Assembly (NCBI GenBank): GCA_902544985.1
Contig: CACCFV010000006.1
Span: forward strand, 1 to 48,697
DNA: 48,697 bases
Source: an uncultured Pelagibacteraceae bacterium
GTDB lineage: Bacteria; Pseudomonadota; Alphaproteobacteria; Pelagibacterales; Pelagibacteraceae
Direction of reading: 5' to 3'
Part shown: positions 34,084 through 43,545 of the stretch, one piece after another
Layout of the letters: each line of letters starts with the position of its first letter
Numbering within the stretch: the stretch's first letter is position 1
Program-made: the position numbers and the translations under genes
The notes under the pieces: generated by a model
Told to the model about the DNA's origin: nothing
Database searches by the model: none
What the model saw: the letters and a program-made list of their open reading frames with translations, nothing else

Positions 34084-35262
34084 TTAGCTCAAAGCTTTTA
34101 TACCAGGTAACTCTTTTCCTTCAAGGTATTCCAAGAACGCTCCACCAGCAGTTGAAACAAAATTAAAACTATCTATTAATTTAATTTTATTGATAAGAGC
34201 TATTGTATCTCCTCCTCCCACAACAGAGTAAATTGAGTTTTTTTTATTTTTTTTTGCAATAGCTCGAGCAATTTCATAGCTGCCATTAGCGAAATTTGGA
34301 TTTTCGAAATAACCTGCTGGTCCATTCCAAAGAACAGTTTCACTATTTTCAATAATACTTTTTATCTTATCTAAGGTTTTAGGACCAATATCCAAAATGA
34401 TATCATTATCTTGAATATTAATAAGTTCTTTGATTTGAGGTTCATCATCTAAATTTTTTCCAATTAACACATCATCTGGAAAAATAATTTTACAAGAATG
34501 ACTTTTTAAAGTTTCAAAAATTTCTTTAATCATTAGATCACAATTTTCCTCTTTAATTGACTTACCTATGTGGTTTCCTTTGTATTTAATAATGTTGTTA
34601 GCCATTCCACCAACAATGATAAGATTATCAAATTTAGATATTAAATTTTTGATTATTCCAATTTTTGTTGAAATTTTTGATCCCCCAATAATACAAGTGA
34701 TCGGTTTTTTGATTTCTGAGGTAACTTTTTTTAAAGCACTAATTTCAGTTTCCAACTGTAAGCCTGCAAAAGATGGAAGAAATTCAGTAATTTTGCTGAT
34801 AGAGGCGTGTGCTCTATGAGAGCAAGAAAAAGCGTCGTTTACATACAAATCAGCAAGTTTAGCTAAATGTTGTGCGAAATTACTGTCATTTTTTTCCTCC
34901 TCTTCATAAAATCTAATATTCTCTAAAAAAACTATTTGATCGTTAGGGTCTTCAAACAAATCTTCTTTTTCTAATTTAAAAATATCTTTTTTTACTAATC
35001 TTATTTTTCTATTCATTTTTTTTTCAATATTTTCACAAATTGGTTTTAGTGAGAGATCTGTAATTACTTTTCCCTTTGGTCGTCCTACATGAGAAATTAT
35101 TATAATTTTTGATTGTTCCTTAATTAAAAAATTTATGATTGGAATAACCTTATTTATTCTTGTTTCGTCAGTAATTGACCCATTTTTTAATGGGACATTC
35201 AAATCTAATCTTAACAAAACTTTTTTCTTATTAAGATTTTTTTGATCTTTTATACTATTCAT
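34084..35262 (-). CDS. pgk: Phosphoglycerate kinase
   Basis: A 392-residue enzyme of normal length. KKVLLRLDLNVPLKNG, ISHVGRPKG, QIVFLENIRFYEEEE, YVNDAFSCSHRAHASI and GPAGYFENPNFANGS lead to VGGGDTIALINK near the C-terminus. It makes 3-phosphoglycerate and ATP from 1,3-bisphosphoglycerate. Start and the gap stop codon overlap by 1 base. Confidence 0.97.
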   Translation of the reverse strand: MNSIKDQKNLNKKKVLLRLDLNVPLKNGSITDETRINKVIPIINFLIKEQSKIIIISHVGRPKGKVITDLSLKPICENIEKKMNRKIRLVKKDIFKLEKEDLFEDPNDQIVFLENIRFYEEEEKNDSNFAQHLAKLADLYVNDAFSCSHRAHASISKITEFLPSFAGLQLETEISALKKVTSEIKKPITCIIGGSKISTKIGIIKNLISKFDNLIIVGGMANNIIKYKGNHIGKSIKEENCDLMIKEIFETLKSHSCKIIFPDDVLIGKNLDDEPQIKELINIQDNDIILDIGPKTLDKIKSIIENSETVLWNGPAGYFENPNFANGSYEIARAIAKKNKKNSIYSVVGGGDTIALINKIKLIDSFNFVSTAGGAFLEYLEGKELPGIKALS

Positions 35263-36260
35263 TAAGAAATTTTATGAAGGTATTCAGCTATATCACACAT
35301 CCTATTTGAAAAACCCCATTCATTATCATACCACGCTGAGATTTTTCCCATATTTTTGCCAATCACATTTGTTAAACTCGCATCAATAATTGATGAGGCA
35401 GGATTATGATTAAAATCAATCGAAACAAGTTTTTCTTTTGTGATTTCAATAACTTTATTCTTTTTACTAAAATCCTCAAATACTGAATTTATTTTTTCAA
35501 TACTCAATTCTTTTTTTGTACAAAAGACAAGTTCAATTAATGAAACATTTGGGATTGGCACTCTCATTGCTACACCTTCTAATTTTCCTTTAAGGGAGGG
35601 AATTATTTCACCTATAGCTTTTGAAGCACCAGTAGAAGTTGGTACGATTGATTGACTAGCAGATCTAGCTCTTCTAGGGTCTTTATGTGAATTATCTAAA
35701 ATTCTTTGATCGCTCGTAAATGCATGTATGGTTGTCATAAAACCTTTCTCTATTTCAAAATTTTCATTTAAAATATGGGTAACTGGAGCCAGGCAATTCG
35801 TTGTGCAAGATGCAGCAGAAATAATTTTATCTTCTTTTTTTAATTCGGATTCATTTACCCCAAAGACAATAGTTTTATCTGCATTTTTACACGGAGCTGA
35901 GACAACCACTTTTTTTGCTCCATTATTAAGATGTGGTTGCAATTTATCTTTAGAATTAAATTTTCCAGTACACTCAAATACATAATCAACACCATATTTT
36001 TTCCAATTAATTTTATTTAAATCTGTTTCTTGACTAAATGAAATTTTGTTTTTATCTACAATAAGATTATTTCCATCATAGCTTATATCAGCTTTAAATT
36101 TTCCATGAATTGAGTCATATTTTAAAAGAGTTGAACAAGTCTCAGAATTTGTTCTATTATTAATATGCATAATTTCTAACTTTTTATTTCCTTCATAAAT
36201 AGAGCGAAGAATCATTCTTCCTATTCTCCCCATTCCATTAATACCAATTTTTATTTTCAT
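35262..36260 (-). CDS. gap: Glyceraldehyde-3-phosphate dehydrogenase
   Basis: A 332-residue enzyme. It has [14 protein letters not shown] (NAD loop), [24 protein letters not shown] with active-site Cys152, [19 protein letters not shown] and [14 protein letters not shown]. At the place of the conserved IND aspartate that binds the adenine ribose the sequence is INNRTN (Asn35), which may relax NAD preference. It overlaps tkt by 4 bp. It oxidises glyceraldehyde-3-phosphate with phosphate. Confidence 0.96.
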   Translation of the reverse strand: MKIKIGINGMGRIGRMILRSIYEGNKKLEIMHINNRTNSETCSTLLKYDSIHGKFKADISYDGNNLIVDKNKISFSQETDLNKINWKKYGVDYVFECTGKFNSKDKLQPHLNNGAKKVVVSAPCKNADKTIVFGVNESELKKEDKIISAASCTTNCLAPVTHILNENFEIEKGFMTTIHAFTSDQRILDNSHKDPRRARSASQSIVPTSTGASKAIGEIIPSLKGKLEGVAMRVPIPNVSLIELVFCTKKELSIEKINSVFEDFSKKNKVIEITKEKLVSIDFNHNPASSIIDASLTNVIGKNMGKISAWYDNEWGFSNRMCDIAEYLHKIS

Positions 36261-38179
36261 AATTTTTCTTTGATTTTTTTTACAATACTTTCGGAATTTA
36301 ATTTAAAATGGTTATAAATTTTTTTATATGGTGCACTTTTTCCAAAGTCATTAATTCCAAAATTTAATCCATGTGTACCAGTGTATTTTTTCCAAAAATT
36401 CGTTTCAGAAGCCTCTATAGATACTACTAGTTTTGTCTCACCTAATATTTTTTTTTTATATTCTTCACTTTGATGATCAAATATTTTTTGACAAGGCATT
36501 GATATGATTTTGGAATAAATACCATCTGTGGCTAATTTATGACCCACATCCTTTGCTAAACTAGTTTCAGACCCAGTTGCTAAAATTGTTAAACTTATAT
36601 TATCCCCAGTTCTCAAAACTTCATAAGCACCCAAAGACGATTTATTTTTGAGAGAATTTTTAAGTCTAATAGGATTGACATTCTGTCTGGTTAGTGAAAT
36701 TACACTTGGGGTATTTTTACTTTCGAGAGCTAATTGCCAGCACTCAAAAGTTTCAATGGTATCTGAGGGTCTAAAAACGTTTAAATTCGGAATAGATCTT
36801 AAACTTGTTAATTGTTCAATTGGCTGATGAGTTGGACCATCTTCACCTAAGCCAATAGAGTCATGTGTAAATACATATATAACTTTTAGTTTCATCATTG
36901 CAGCTAATCTAATAGATGGTTTGCAGTAGTCACTAAATATTAAAAATGTTCCACCGTATGGAATTAGGCTACTGTGAAGAGCTATTCCATTCATTATTCC
37001 ACACATCGCGTGTTCTCTAACTCCATAATGAATATAATTTCCAGAAAAATTACCTGGTTCAATTATTTTATGATCTTTAGTTTTAGTATTATTTGATCCA
37101 GCTAAATCAGCCGAGCCTCCAATTAAATAAGGAAATTTTGCTATAACGTTTAAAAAAATCTCAGAGGATTTCCTAGTAGCAATTGGTTTTGTATTTTTAA
37201 AATATTCAACTTTTGCTTTTTCAATTAATCTTTTAAATGAATTAATATTTGAAATATTTACTATGTTTTTCCTGGCCCTTTGTGAGGCTGTTTTACCAAT
37301 TCTTCTCCATTCACTTAATAATTCAACAGGGATTTTGAAAGGTTCATATTTCCATTTTAATTTCTTTCTTACAAGTTTTATTTCCTCATCACCTAATGGA
37401 CTACCATGCGATGAAGCCTTACCCCCTTTGTTCGGAGAACCATAACCAATTGTGGTTTTACATGAAATCGCGATAGGTTTTTTTGATTTTTGTGCCTTTT
37501 TTAAAGCTTTAGAAATTTCTTTAAAATCATGACCATTAATTTTTAAGTAGTCCCAACCATAGCTTCTAAATCTTTTTTCATGATCGTCTGAGACAGCTAA
37601 GCTTGTGGGGCCATCGATTGAGATAGAATTATTATCAAATAATAAAATAAGATTTTTCAATTTCAAATGTCCAGCTAAGCTCAATGCCTCGTGACTAATA
37701 CCTTCCATTAAGCATCCATCGCCAGCTAGAACATAAGTTTTATGATTAATTTTTTTTTTTCCTAATTTTTTTTTTAAAATTTCCTCTGATATTGCAAATC
37801 CAACTGCATTTGAGATTCCCTGTCCCAATGGACCTGTAGTAGTTTCGATGCCAGTATTTGGATGATATTCAGGATGTCCCGCGCATATGGACTCCAATTG
37901 TCTAAAGCTTTTAATATCATTTAAAGAAACACTTTTGTAACCAGTCAAATAAAGAAGCGAGTAAAGTAACATTGATCCATGGCCAGCAGAAAGAACAAAT
38001 CTATCTCTATTAATCCAGCTAGGATTTTTTGGATCAAATTTTAAAAAATCTTTAAAAAGTACTGTAGCGACATCAGCCATTCCCATGGGCATTCCAGGAT
38101 GTCCCGAGTTTGCTTTTTGAACAGCATCAATTGAGAGAAATCTTATACAATTAGCTAATTCTTTATAAAGTTTATTCAA
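36257..38179 (-). CDS. tkt: Transketolase
   Basis: A 640-residue enzyme with a TTG start at 38179 preceded by AGGA. It has [20 protein letters not shown], the TPP-binding [20 protein letters not shown] with the [11 protein letters not shown] loop, [34 protein letters not shown] and [15 protein letters not shown]. It needs thiamine pyrophosphate, and thiE is in the same operon. It is the first gene of the minus-strand run. The 53-bp gap to the next plus-strand gene holds the presumed promoters. Confidence 0.96.
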   Translation of the reverse strand: MNKLYKELANCIRFLSIDAVQKANSGHPGMPMGMADVATVLFKDFLKFDPKNPSWINRDRFVLSAGHGSMLLYSLLYLTGYKSVSLNDIKSFRQLESICAGHPEYHPNTGIETTTGPLGQGISNAVGFAISEEILKKKLGKKKINHKTYVLAGDGCLMEGISHEALSLAGHLKLKNLILLFDNNSISIDGPTSLAVSDDHEKRFRSYGWDYLKINGHDFKEISKALKKAQKSKKPIAISCKTTIGYGSPNKGGKASSHGSPLGDEEIKLVRKKLKWKYEPFKIPVELLSEWRRIGKTASQRARKNIVNISNINSFKRLIEKAKVEYFKNTKPIATRKSSEIFLNVIAKFPYLIGGSADLAGSNNTKTKDHKIIEPGNFSGNYIHYGVREHAMCGIMNGIALHSSLIPYGGTFLIFSDYCKPSIRLAAMMKLKVIYVFTHDSIGLGEDGPTHQPIEQLTSLRSIPNLNVFRPSDTIETFECWQLALESKNTPSVISLTRQNVNPIRLKNSLKNKSSLGAYEVLRTGDNISLTILATGSETSLAKDVGHKLATDGIYSKIISMPCQKIFDHQSEEYKKKILGETKLVVSIEASETNFWKKYTGTHGLNFGINDFGKSAPYKKIYNHFKLNSESIVKKIKEKL

Positions 38180-38232
38180 AATTATCCTGTCTAGACTTAG
38201 AAGATTCTATTTAATAATATAAATATATATAT

Positions 38233-38556
38233 ATGAATTCTATTCTTGAAAAAGAAAAAAAACTAAAATTAGCTTTGACTAAACTAAAAAGTTTGAATTT
38301 AGAAAATCCAGATATAAAAAAAAATATTGAAATTCTTGGTGAACAAAAAAATCAATTAGAAATTGAAAAATTTGAAATAGAGAAAAAATATAAAACTTTG
38401 GCAGATGAACATGATAATTTAACAAGAAAATTGCAGGAATTGGAAAACAAAGAAAAAATTGAGGAAAAAAAAAGATTGGAATTTTCAGAAAAAATAGATG
38501 AATTAAATCAAGAAACTAATACTTTAATTGATGAAATTGATAAATGGCAAACGTAA
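38233..38556 (+). CDS. Coiled-coil protein upstream of ZapA (DUF4164-like)
   Basis: A 107-residue, Lys/Glu-rich protein with no hydrophobic segment. Most of it looks like one coiled coil (ILEKEKKLKLALTKLKSL, then EKFEIEKKYKTLADEHDNLT, ending DELNQETNTLIDEIDKWQT). In Alphaproteobacteria a DUF4164-like small coiled-coil gene precedes zapA; the position here and 13-bp overlap match. It probably acts with ZapA at the division ring. Family membership is by context more than sequence. Confidence 0.7.
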   Translation: MNSILEKEKKLKLALTKLKSLNLENPDIKKNIEILGEQKNQLEIEKFEIEKKYKTLADEHDNLTRKLQELENKEKIEEKKRLEFSEKIDELNQETNTLIDEIDKWQT

Positions 38557-38987
38557 CTATAAAATTCAATGGTAAAGAGTTTTTGTTATCATGTGATGAT
38601 GGACAAGAAGAACATCTTGAGGAGTTGTTAATTCAAATCAATCAAAAATTTAATGATTTAAAAAATGATTTAGGGAATATCGGTGAAAATAAACTTTTAT
38701 TGATTACTTCAGTAAAAGTAATGGATGAATATTATGAAACCAAAAAAAAGGTTGAGCAAAAAAAAACAGAATTAAGAGAACTTTCAAATAAATTTAGAGA
38801 GTTAAAATCACTAGTTTATGAATACAAAGACAGAAAAGAAGAAGAAATTAAAAATTTAAATAAAAATCATGTAGAATTAAAAAATGAAATTGAACTAAAT
38901 CAAAAACATTATGAAAAGTTAATTGATGTTGCTGCTGATGAGATTTCAAATTTTGTTGAAAAAGCAAATATAGATAAAATATCTTAA
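38544..38987 (+). CDS. zapA: Cell division protein ZapA
   Basis: A 147-residue protein. Its first 70 residues (NVTIKFNGKEFLLSCDDGQE, then HLEELLIQINQKFNDLK and LLITSVKVMDEYYETKKK) are the ZapA head domain. The rest is a coiled coil. It stabilises FtsZ filaments. It overlaps the coiled-coil gene by 13 bp and lies 9 bp before ygfA, leaving no space for the 6S RNA gene found at this site in many proteobacteria. Confidence 0.88.
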   Translation: MANVTIKFNGKEFLLSCDDGQEEHLEELLIQINQKFNDLKNDLGNIGENKLLLITSVKVMDEYYETKKKVEQKKTELRELSNKFRELKSLVYEYKDRKEEEIKNLNKNHVELKNEIELNQKHYEKLIDVAADEISNFVEKANIDKIS

Positions 38988-38996
38988 TAGAATTTT

Positions 38997-39530
38997 GTGA
39001 ACAAATCTCAAATTAGAAAAAAAATACTAAAGATAAGAAAACAAAAGAAGATCAAAAAATTTATTTTTAATTTTGATTTAATTTTGGATATTTTAAAAAA
39101 AAAAAAGGTTTCAGGTAGAGTTCTTGGTGGTTATTATCCTTATAATTATGAAATAGATATTTTACAAATTTTAGAAAAGTTTGAGCAAAAAAAATTCATT
39201 ATAACATTACCAAAAATAAAGAAAAACTCACAAATGGACTTTTTTCAATGGTCAAAAAATGATCCTTTATCAATTAATAAATTTGGGATACCAGAACCAA
39301 TTTCTAAAGTAGTAAAATACCCAGATGTTTTATTAGTACCTCTTTTAGCTTTTGACAAAAATTTCAATAGGATTGGTTATGGTGGAGGGTTCTACGATCG
39401 GTATATTAAGAAAATGAGAAAACGGAAAAAGGTTTTAACAATTGGATTTGCTTACTCTTTTCAAAAATTTAAAAAAGTACCGACTAATAATTATGATATT
39501 AAGTTAGATTTTATTATAACAAATAAATAA
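38997..39530 (+). CDS. ygfA: 5-formyltetrahydrofolate cyclo-ligase
   Basis: A 177-residue enzyme with a GTG start. It has GGYYPYNYEIDI, FITLPKIKKNSQMDFFQW, FGIPEPI and the signature DVLLVPLLAFDKNFNRIGYGGGFYDRYI with the ATP-binding glycine loop. It converts 5-formyl-THF to methenyl-THF. A 12-A run (39105-39116) lies early in the gene. The zapA-ygfA order is conserved in proteobacteria. Confidence 0.93.
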   Translation: MNKSQIRKKILKIRKQKKIKKFIFNFDLILDILKKKKVSGRVLGGYYPYNYEIDILQILEKFEQKKFIITLPKIKKNSQMDFFQWSKNDPLSINKFGIPEPISKVVKYPDVLLVPLLAFDKNFNRIGYGGGFYDRYIKKMRKRKKVLTIGFAYSFQKFKKVPTNNYDIKLDFIITNK

Positions 39531-39534
39531 TTTT

Positions 39535-40338
39535 ATGAAAATTTTATTTTTAGGCGATGTTGTTGGATCATCTGGATGCAGAAAGATAATTAATGATTTA
39601 TCAAGTCAGATTAAAAAAAATAAAATCGATTTTGTAATCATAAATGGTGAGAACGCTGATGATACTGGTGTTGGTTTAACAAAAAAAATTTGTAAAGATT
39701 TTTTTGATAATGGAGTAAATGTCATTACAACCGGAAACCATGTCTGGGATCAAAAAGACATAATGAACTTTATTGACAAGGAAAACAGATTGTTAAGGCC
39801 AAAAAATTTATTTGAACCTTCTCCTGGGAAAGGATTTGAGATTTATAAAACAAAAAAAAATTACAGGGTAGGAGTTTTAAATTTGATGGGAAATGTTTTT
39901 ATGAAGAAGTGTGATGATGTTTTCAAAATATCAAAAGAATTTTTAAAAAAATATGATTTGAAAAAAGATTATGACTTTCTAATTGTTGATTTTCATGGAG
40001 AAATAACAAGTGAAAAAAATGCTATTGGTCATTATTTTGATGGAAAAGCAACACTCGTTATTGGAACTCACACTCACATACCTACTAATGATGCAAGAGT
40101 TTTAAAAAATGGCACTGCTTATCAGACAGATGCAGGAATGTGTGGAGATTACGACTCAGTTATAGGTATGAATAAAGATAATTCTCTTAATAGATTCATG
40201 AAAAAAGATTCTATAAAACATTTTCCAGCCGTTGGAGAAGCTTCTTTGAGTGGAGTCATAGTAAATTGTAATTTAGAAACAGGCTTAGCAGATAGTGTTG
40301 AAAGTTATATATTTGGAGGTCTTTTAAAAAATACTTAA
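39535..40338 (+). CDS. ymdB: YmdB-family metallophosphoesterase
   Basis: A 267-residue protein. MKILFLGDVVGSSGCRKIIN, VIINGENADDTGVGLTKKI, VITTGNHVWDQ, NLMGNVFM, DFHGEITSEKNAIGHYFDG and VIGTHTHIPTNDARVL are the YmdB metal and nucleotide-binding blocks. Related proteins hydrolyse 2',3'-cyclic nucleotides. It lies 4 bp after ygfA and 6 bp before yebC. Confidence 0.93.
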   Translation: MKILFLGDVVGSSGCRKIINDLSSQIKKNKIDFVIINGENADDTGVGLTKKICKDFFDNGVNVITTGNHVWDQKDIMNFIDKENRLLRPKNLFEPSPGKGFEIYKTKKNYRVGVLNLMGNVFMKKCDDVFKISKEFLKKYDLKKDYDFLIVDFHGEITSEKNAIGHYFDGKATLVIGTHTHIPTNDARVLKNGTAYQTDAGMCGDYDSVIGMNKDNSLNRFMKKDSIKHFPAVGEASLSGVIVNCNLETGLADSVESYIFGGLLKNT

Positions 40339-40344
40339 TTTTTT

Positions 40345-41067
40345 ATGGCAGGACATTCTCATTGGGCAGGTATAAAACATAAAAAAGGTAAAGCTGATAA
40401 AGAAAGATCAAAAATTTTTTCCAAACTATCTAAAGAGATTACAGTTGCGGCTAAGTTAGGAGATAAAGATCCAGCTATGAACCCAAGATTACGTTCTGCT
40501 ATTCAAGCTGCAAGGTCAGCAAATATGCCAAAAGATAATATTACCAGAGCTATCGATAAGTCTTTAACGAGTGATCAGTCAAATTTTGAAAATTTGAGAT
40601 ATGAAGGCTTTGGACCTGAAAAAGTTGCTGTAATAATTGAAACTTTAACTGATAATAAAAACCGAACCGCTTCCAATATAAGAACAATTTTTCAAAAATC
40701 AGGGGGAAGCCTCGGAACTCAAGGCTCAGCATCACATAACTTCAGTCAATTAGGTGTAATTAAAATTGATAAAAATGAAATTTCAGATGAAGATATATTA
40801 GAACTCGCTATTGATGCAGGTGCAAATGAGTGCAAATCGGACAAAGAATTTCACGAGATACAGTGTTCAAAAAATGATATTTACAATGTTAAAAAAGAGC
40901 TAGAGAAAAAAATAGGTAATTTTATTTCAACAGGAATAGAGTGGGTGCCTTTAAATGCTGTTAAAATTCCAAAAGAGAGAAAAGAGGAATTGATTAATTT
41001 TTTTGAGACATTAGAAGAGGATGATGATGTGCAGAATATTTATTCAAATGTTAAATTTTCAAACTAG
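40345..41067 (+). CDS. yebC: YebC/PmpR-family transcription or translation regulator
   Basis: A 240-residue protein starting MAGHSHWAGIKHKKGKADKE, with FSKLSKEITVAAKLGDKDP, PRLRSAIQAARSANMPKDNI and TDNKNRTASNIRTIFQKSGG, the canonical TACO1/YebC family sequence. Members bind DNA or aid ribosomes at polyproline, a role overlapping with efp here. It is conserved next to ruvC in proteobacteria, and a RuvC-like gene does follow 9 bp downstream. Confidence 0.95.
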   Translation: MAGHSHWAGIKHKKGKADKERSKIFSKLSKEITVAAKLGDKDPAMNPRLRSAIQAARSANMPKDNITRAIDKSLTSDQSNFENLRYEGFGPEKVAVIIETLTDNKNRTASNIRTIFQKSGGSLGTQGSASHNFSQLGVIKIDKNEISDEDILELAIDAGANECKSDKEFHEIQCSKNDIYNVKKELEKKIGNFISTGIEWVPLNAVKIPKERKEELINFFETLEEDDDVQNIYSNVKFSN

Positions 41068-41076
41068 ATATAAAAT

Positions 41077-41568
41077 ATGCTTATAATTGGTATAGATCCA
41101 GGTATTTCAGGCTCGATTTGTTTTTTTGAAGATGGGAAAATTCTTGAAGTAATTGAAATGCCAGTCATGAATGAAGGTAAAAAAAATAAAAAACAGGTTA
41201 ATGGTGCTCAAATTTATAACGAATTTTTAAAAAGAATTAATAGAAAAGATGATGAAATTAGAGTTGTGATAGAACAAGTTTCTGCTATGCCGGGGCAAGG
41301 CGTAACAAGTATGTTTAATTTTGGTCAATCTTTTGGGATTTTAAAAGGAATATGTTCCGCAATGCAATTACCAATGTTTTTTGTTAGACCAGCTAAATGG
41401 AAAAAATATTTTAATTTAATTAATTCTCAAAAAGATGCTAGTAGGACAAGAGCAATCGAAATATTTCCTTATTTTTCAACACAACTCTCAAAAAAAAAAG
41501 ACTCTAACAAAGCTGATGCTATTTTGATTGCGAGTTTTTACTATGAAACTTACCAAAAAGATGATTAA
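41077..41568 (+). CDS. RuvC-like Holliday junction resolvase, phage-type
   Basis: A 163-residue RNase H-fold protein. The first acidic residue is D7 in IIGIDPGISGSI, then E66 in VVIEQVSAMPGQG, and KDSNKADAILIA holds D142 and D147 as the last metal ligands. SMFNFGQSFGILKGI and VRPAKWKKYF are blocks typical of phage or prophage-derived RuvC-like proteins, not of the chromosomal RuvC. It sits exactly where ruvC normally follows yebC, but ruvA and ruvB are absent before tolQ. It probably resolves Holliday junctions in place of RuvC. Confidence 0.78.
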   Translation: MLIIGIDPGISGSICFFEDGKILEVIEMPVMNEGKKNKKQVNGAQIYNEFLKRINRKDDEIRVVIEQVSAMPGQGVTSMFNFGQSFGILKGICSAMQLPMFFVRPAKWKKYFNLINSQKDASRTRAIEIFPYFSTQLSKKKDSNKADAILIASFYYETYQKDD

Positions 41569-41620
41569 TCCTAGATTTTTAAAGTCAAATTCATGACACA
41601 TTTAAGTGTGAGAAGACCCT

Positions 41621-42295
41621 ATGGAAGCTGATATTTCATCACAAGCGGTTGGACTTGCATCAAGTGCTGACTTTTCACTTATGAACTTGTTTATAAGAGC
41701 GGATATAATTGTTAAATCAGTCATTATTATTCTTATTGCATGTTCAGTTTATTCATGGGCGGTAATCATTGAAAAATTTAAATTATTTAAAAAAATAAAT
41801 CAAAGTTCAGAAGAATTTGAAACTAAATTTTGGAACTCGAAATCTGCAGAGTCTTTTTACAATAATCTTCCAGGAAATATTAATGATCCAATGACCCTTA
41901 TTTTTAAAGATGCTATGCAAAATCTTCTTAAAAGAAGATCCAAGACAGATTTGAATGCTAGAATGACTTCAATGTTAGAGACTGGGATAGAGAGACAGAT
42001 GTCTAAAATTACAAAAGGTTTTACGTTTTTAGCAACTGTTGGATCAACAGCACCTTTTATAGGATTATTTGGAACTGTTTGGGGTATAATGAATTCTTTT
42101 CAATCTATTGCAATTTCAAGAAATACTAGTTTAGCAATTGTAGCTCCTGGAATTGCAGAAGCTCTTTTCGCTACAGCATTAGGTTTATTGGCAGCTATTC
42201 CTGCAGTAATCGCTTACAATAAATTTAACAATGATTCTTTAAAATATTCACAAAAGTTAGAAAACTTCTCTAAAAGATTTTTAACAATTATTTAG
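41621..42295 (+). CDS. tolQ: Tol-Pal system protein TolQ
   Basis: A 224-residue inner-membrane protein with three helices. MNLFIRADIIVKSVIIILIA is the first helix, and FTFLATVGSTAPFIGLFGTV with VWGIMNSFQSIA is the ExbB/TolQ signature. VAPGIAEALFATALGLLAAIPAV ends the helix bundle. With TolR it forms the proton channel that energises TolA. The gene ends 1 bp before tolR. The ybgC thioesterase gene that often precedes it is missing. Confidence 0.95.
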   Translation: MEADISSQAVGLASSADFSLMNLFIRADIIVKSVIIILIACSVYSWAVIIEKFKLFKKINQSSEEFETKFWNSKSAESFYNNLPGNINDPMTLIFKDAMQNLLKRRSKTDLNARMTSMLETGIERQMSKITKGFTFLATVGSTAPFIGLFGTVWGIMNSFQSIAISRNTSLAIVAPGIAEALFATALGLLAAIPAVIAYNKFNNDSLKYSQKLENFSKRFLTII

Positions 42296-42296
42296 A

Positions 42297-42713
42297 ATGG
42301 CATTCAAATTTAATCGTTCGTCTAAGGAACCAATGAGCGAGATAAATGTGACACCATTTGTAGATGTGATGTTAGTCTTATTAATTATCTTTATGGTGAC
42401 AGCACCTTTGTTAACTGTAGGAGTTCAGGTAGACTTACCGGAAAGTTCAGCTGACTCACTTCCAGAGGAGCAAGAACCTCTAACATTAACTATAAACTCA
42501 AAAGGTGAAATTTTTATACAAGAGTCAAAAGTTGAGTATGAAAAAATCATTGCAAAAGTTTTAGCAGTCTCAAAAAATCGGACTGATACAAGAATTTATG
42601 TGAGAGGGGATAAAACTATAAATTACGGTAGAGTTCTTGAAATTATGGGTTTACTTTCAGGTTCAGGATTTACAAAAGTAGCTTTAATTTCGGAACCTTA
42701 CAAAGAAAGGTAA
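42297..42713 (+). CDS. tolR: Tol-Pal system protein TolR
   Basis: A 138-residue protein with one N-terminal helix. MSEINVTPFVDVMLVLLIIF carries the channel aspartate, and MVTAPLLTVGVQVDLPESSA and the periplasmic domain VRGDKTINYGRVLEIMGLL match ExbD/TolR. It couples proton flow to TolA with TolQ. Confidence 0.96.
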   Translation: MAFKFNRSSKEPMSEINVTPFVDVMLVLLIIFMVTAPLLTVGVQVDLPESSADSLPEEQEPLTLTINSKGEIFIQESKVEYEKIIAKVLAVSKNRTDTRIYVRGDKTINYGRVLEIMGLLSGSGFTKVALISEPYKER

Positions 42714-42719
42714 TTTTTT

Positions 42720-43529
42720 GTGAATAGGAGTATTGCAATTTCCTCTGTTCTACACCTATTGGTTATTTTTTTAACAGCAATGAGTCTTCCTTTTTTAGCA
42801 AAAAAACCAATAGATCTTCCGCCTATTGTATCAGTAGAATTAATTCAAATAACTGAAAAAACAAATATTCCCTTTGCGCCCAAGGCAAAAAAAATAATTG
42901 AAAAAGTAAAAGAAAAAGAGAAAAAGCTTGTATCAGAACAAGCTCCTCCTAAAAAAGTTAAGAAAATTAAACCTGATGCTGTTCCAATGCCAGAAGATAA
43001 AGTAAAAAAAGTGGAAAAAATAAAAGAGGATAAACAAAATCCTGAAAAAATTGATAATGAAGTTAAGCAAGTATCAGAATTTGAAAAAGAGGAGTTATTT
43101 GATCCTAATAATATAGCAGCTTTAATCGACAAATCTAAAGAAAGTAAAGCAGAAACCTTAAAGAAAAATCCAGATTTAAGCCAAGATCAAAATAAAAATT
43201 TTGAGAATACAGGGTTATCTTTAAGTGAGGAAGATGCTCTTAAAGCACAAATTTTTGGTTGTTGGAGTATCCCACTTGGATTACCATATAATGAAAACTT
43301 ACTTGTTAGAATAAAACTTGAATTAAAACCTGATGGATCAGTAATTAAGTCGGAAATTTTAGATCATGCAAGAATGAATAAACCAGGGCAAGGCTTTTAT
43401 AAAGTATTAGCAGAAAGTGCTTTAAGAGCTATTAAATTGTGTCAGCCTTTAAGAGTTCCTAGCACTGGTTACGAAAGATGGAAGGAATTACAGTTAAATT
43501 TTGATGCAAGAGAAATGTTAGAAGGTTAA
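42720..43529 (+). CDS. tolA: TolA-like protein with TonB C-terminal domain
   Basis: A 269-residue protein with a GTG start. One N-terminal helix ([19 protein letters not shown]) anchors it, then a Lys/Glu/Pro-rich stretch (about 50-140) spans the periplasm, and the C-terminal domain ([20 protein letters not shown], then [20 protein letters not shown]) is the TolA/TonB fold. It links the inner-membrane motor to Pal and TolB. It is shorter than E. coli TolA, mainly in the linker. Confidence 0.9.
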   Translation: MNRSIAISSVLHLLVIFLTAMSLPFLAKKPIDLPPIVSVELIQITEKTNIPFAPKAKKIIEKVKEKEKKLVSEQAPPKKVKKIKPDAVPMPEDKVKKVEKIKEDKQNPEKIDNEVKQVSEFEKEELFDPNNIAALIDKSKESKAETLKKNPDLSQDQNKNFENTGLSLSEEDALKAQIFGCWSIPLGLPYNENLLVRIKLELKPDGSVIKSEILDHARMNKPGQGFYKVLAESALRAIKLCQPLRVPSTGYERWKELQLNFDAREMLEG

Positions 43530-43545
43530 TATATCTTATAAAAAA

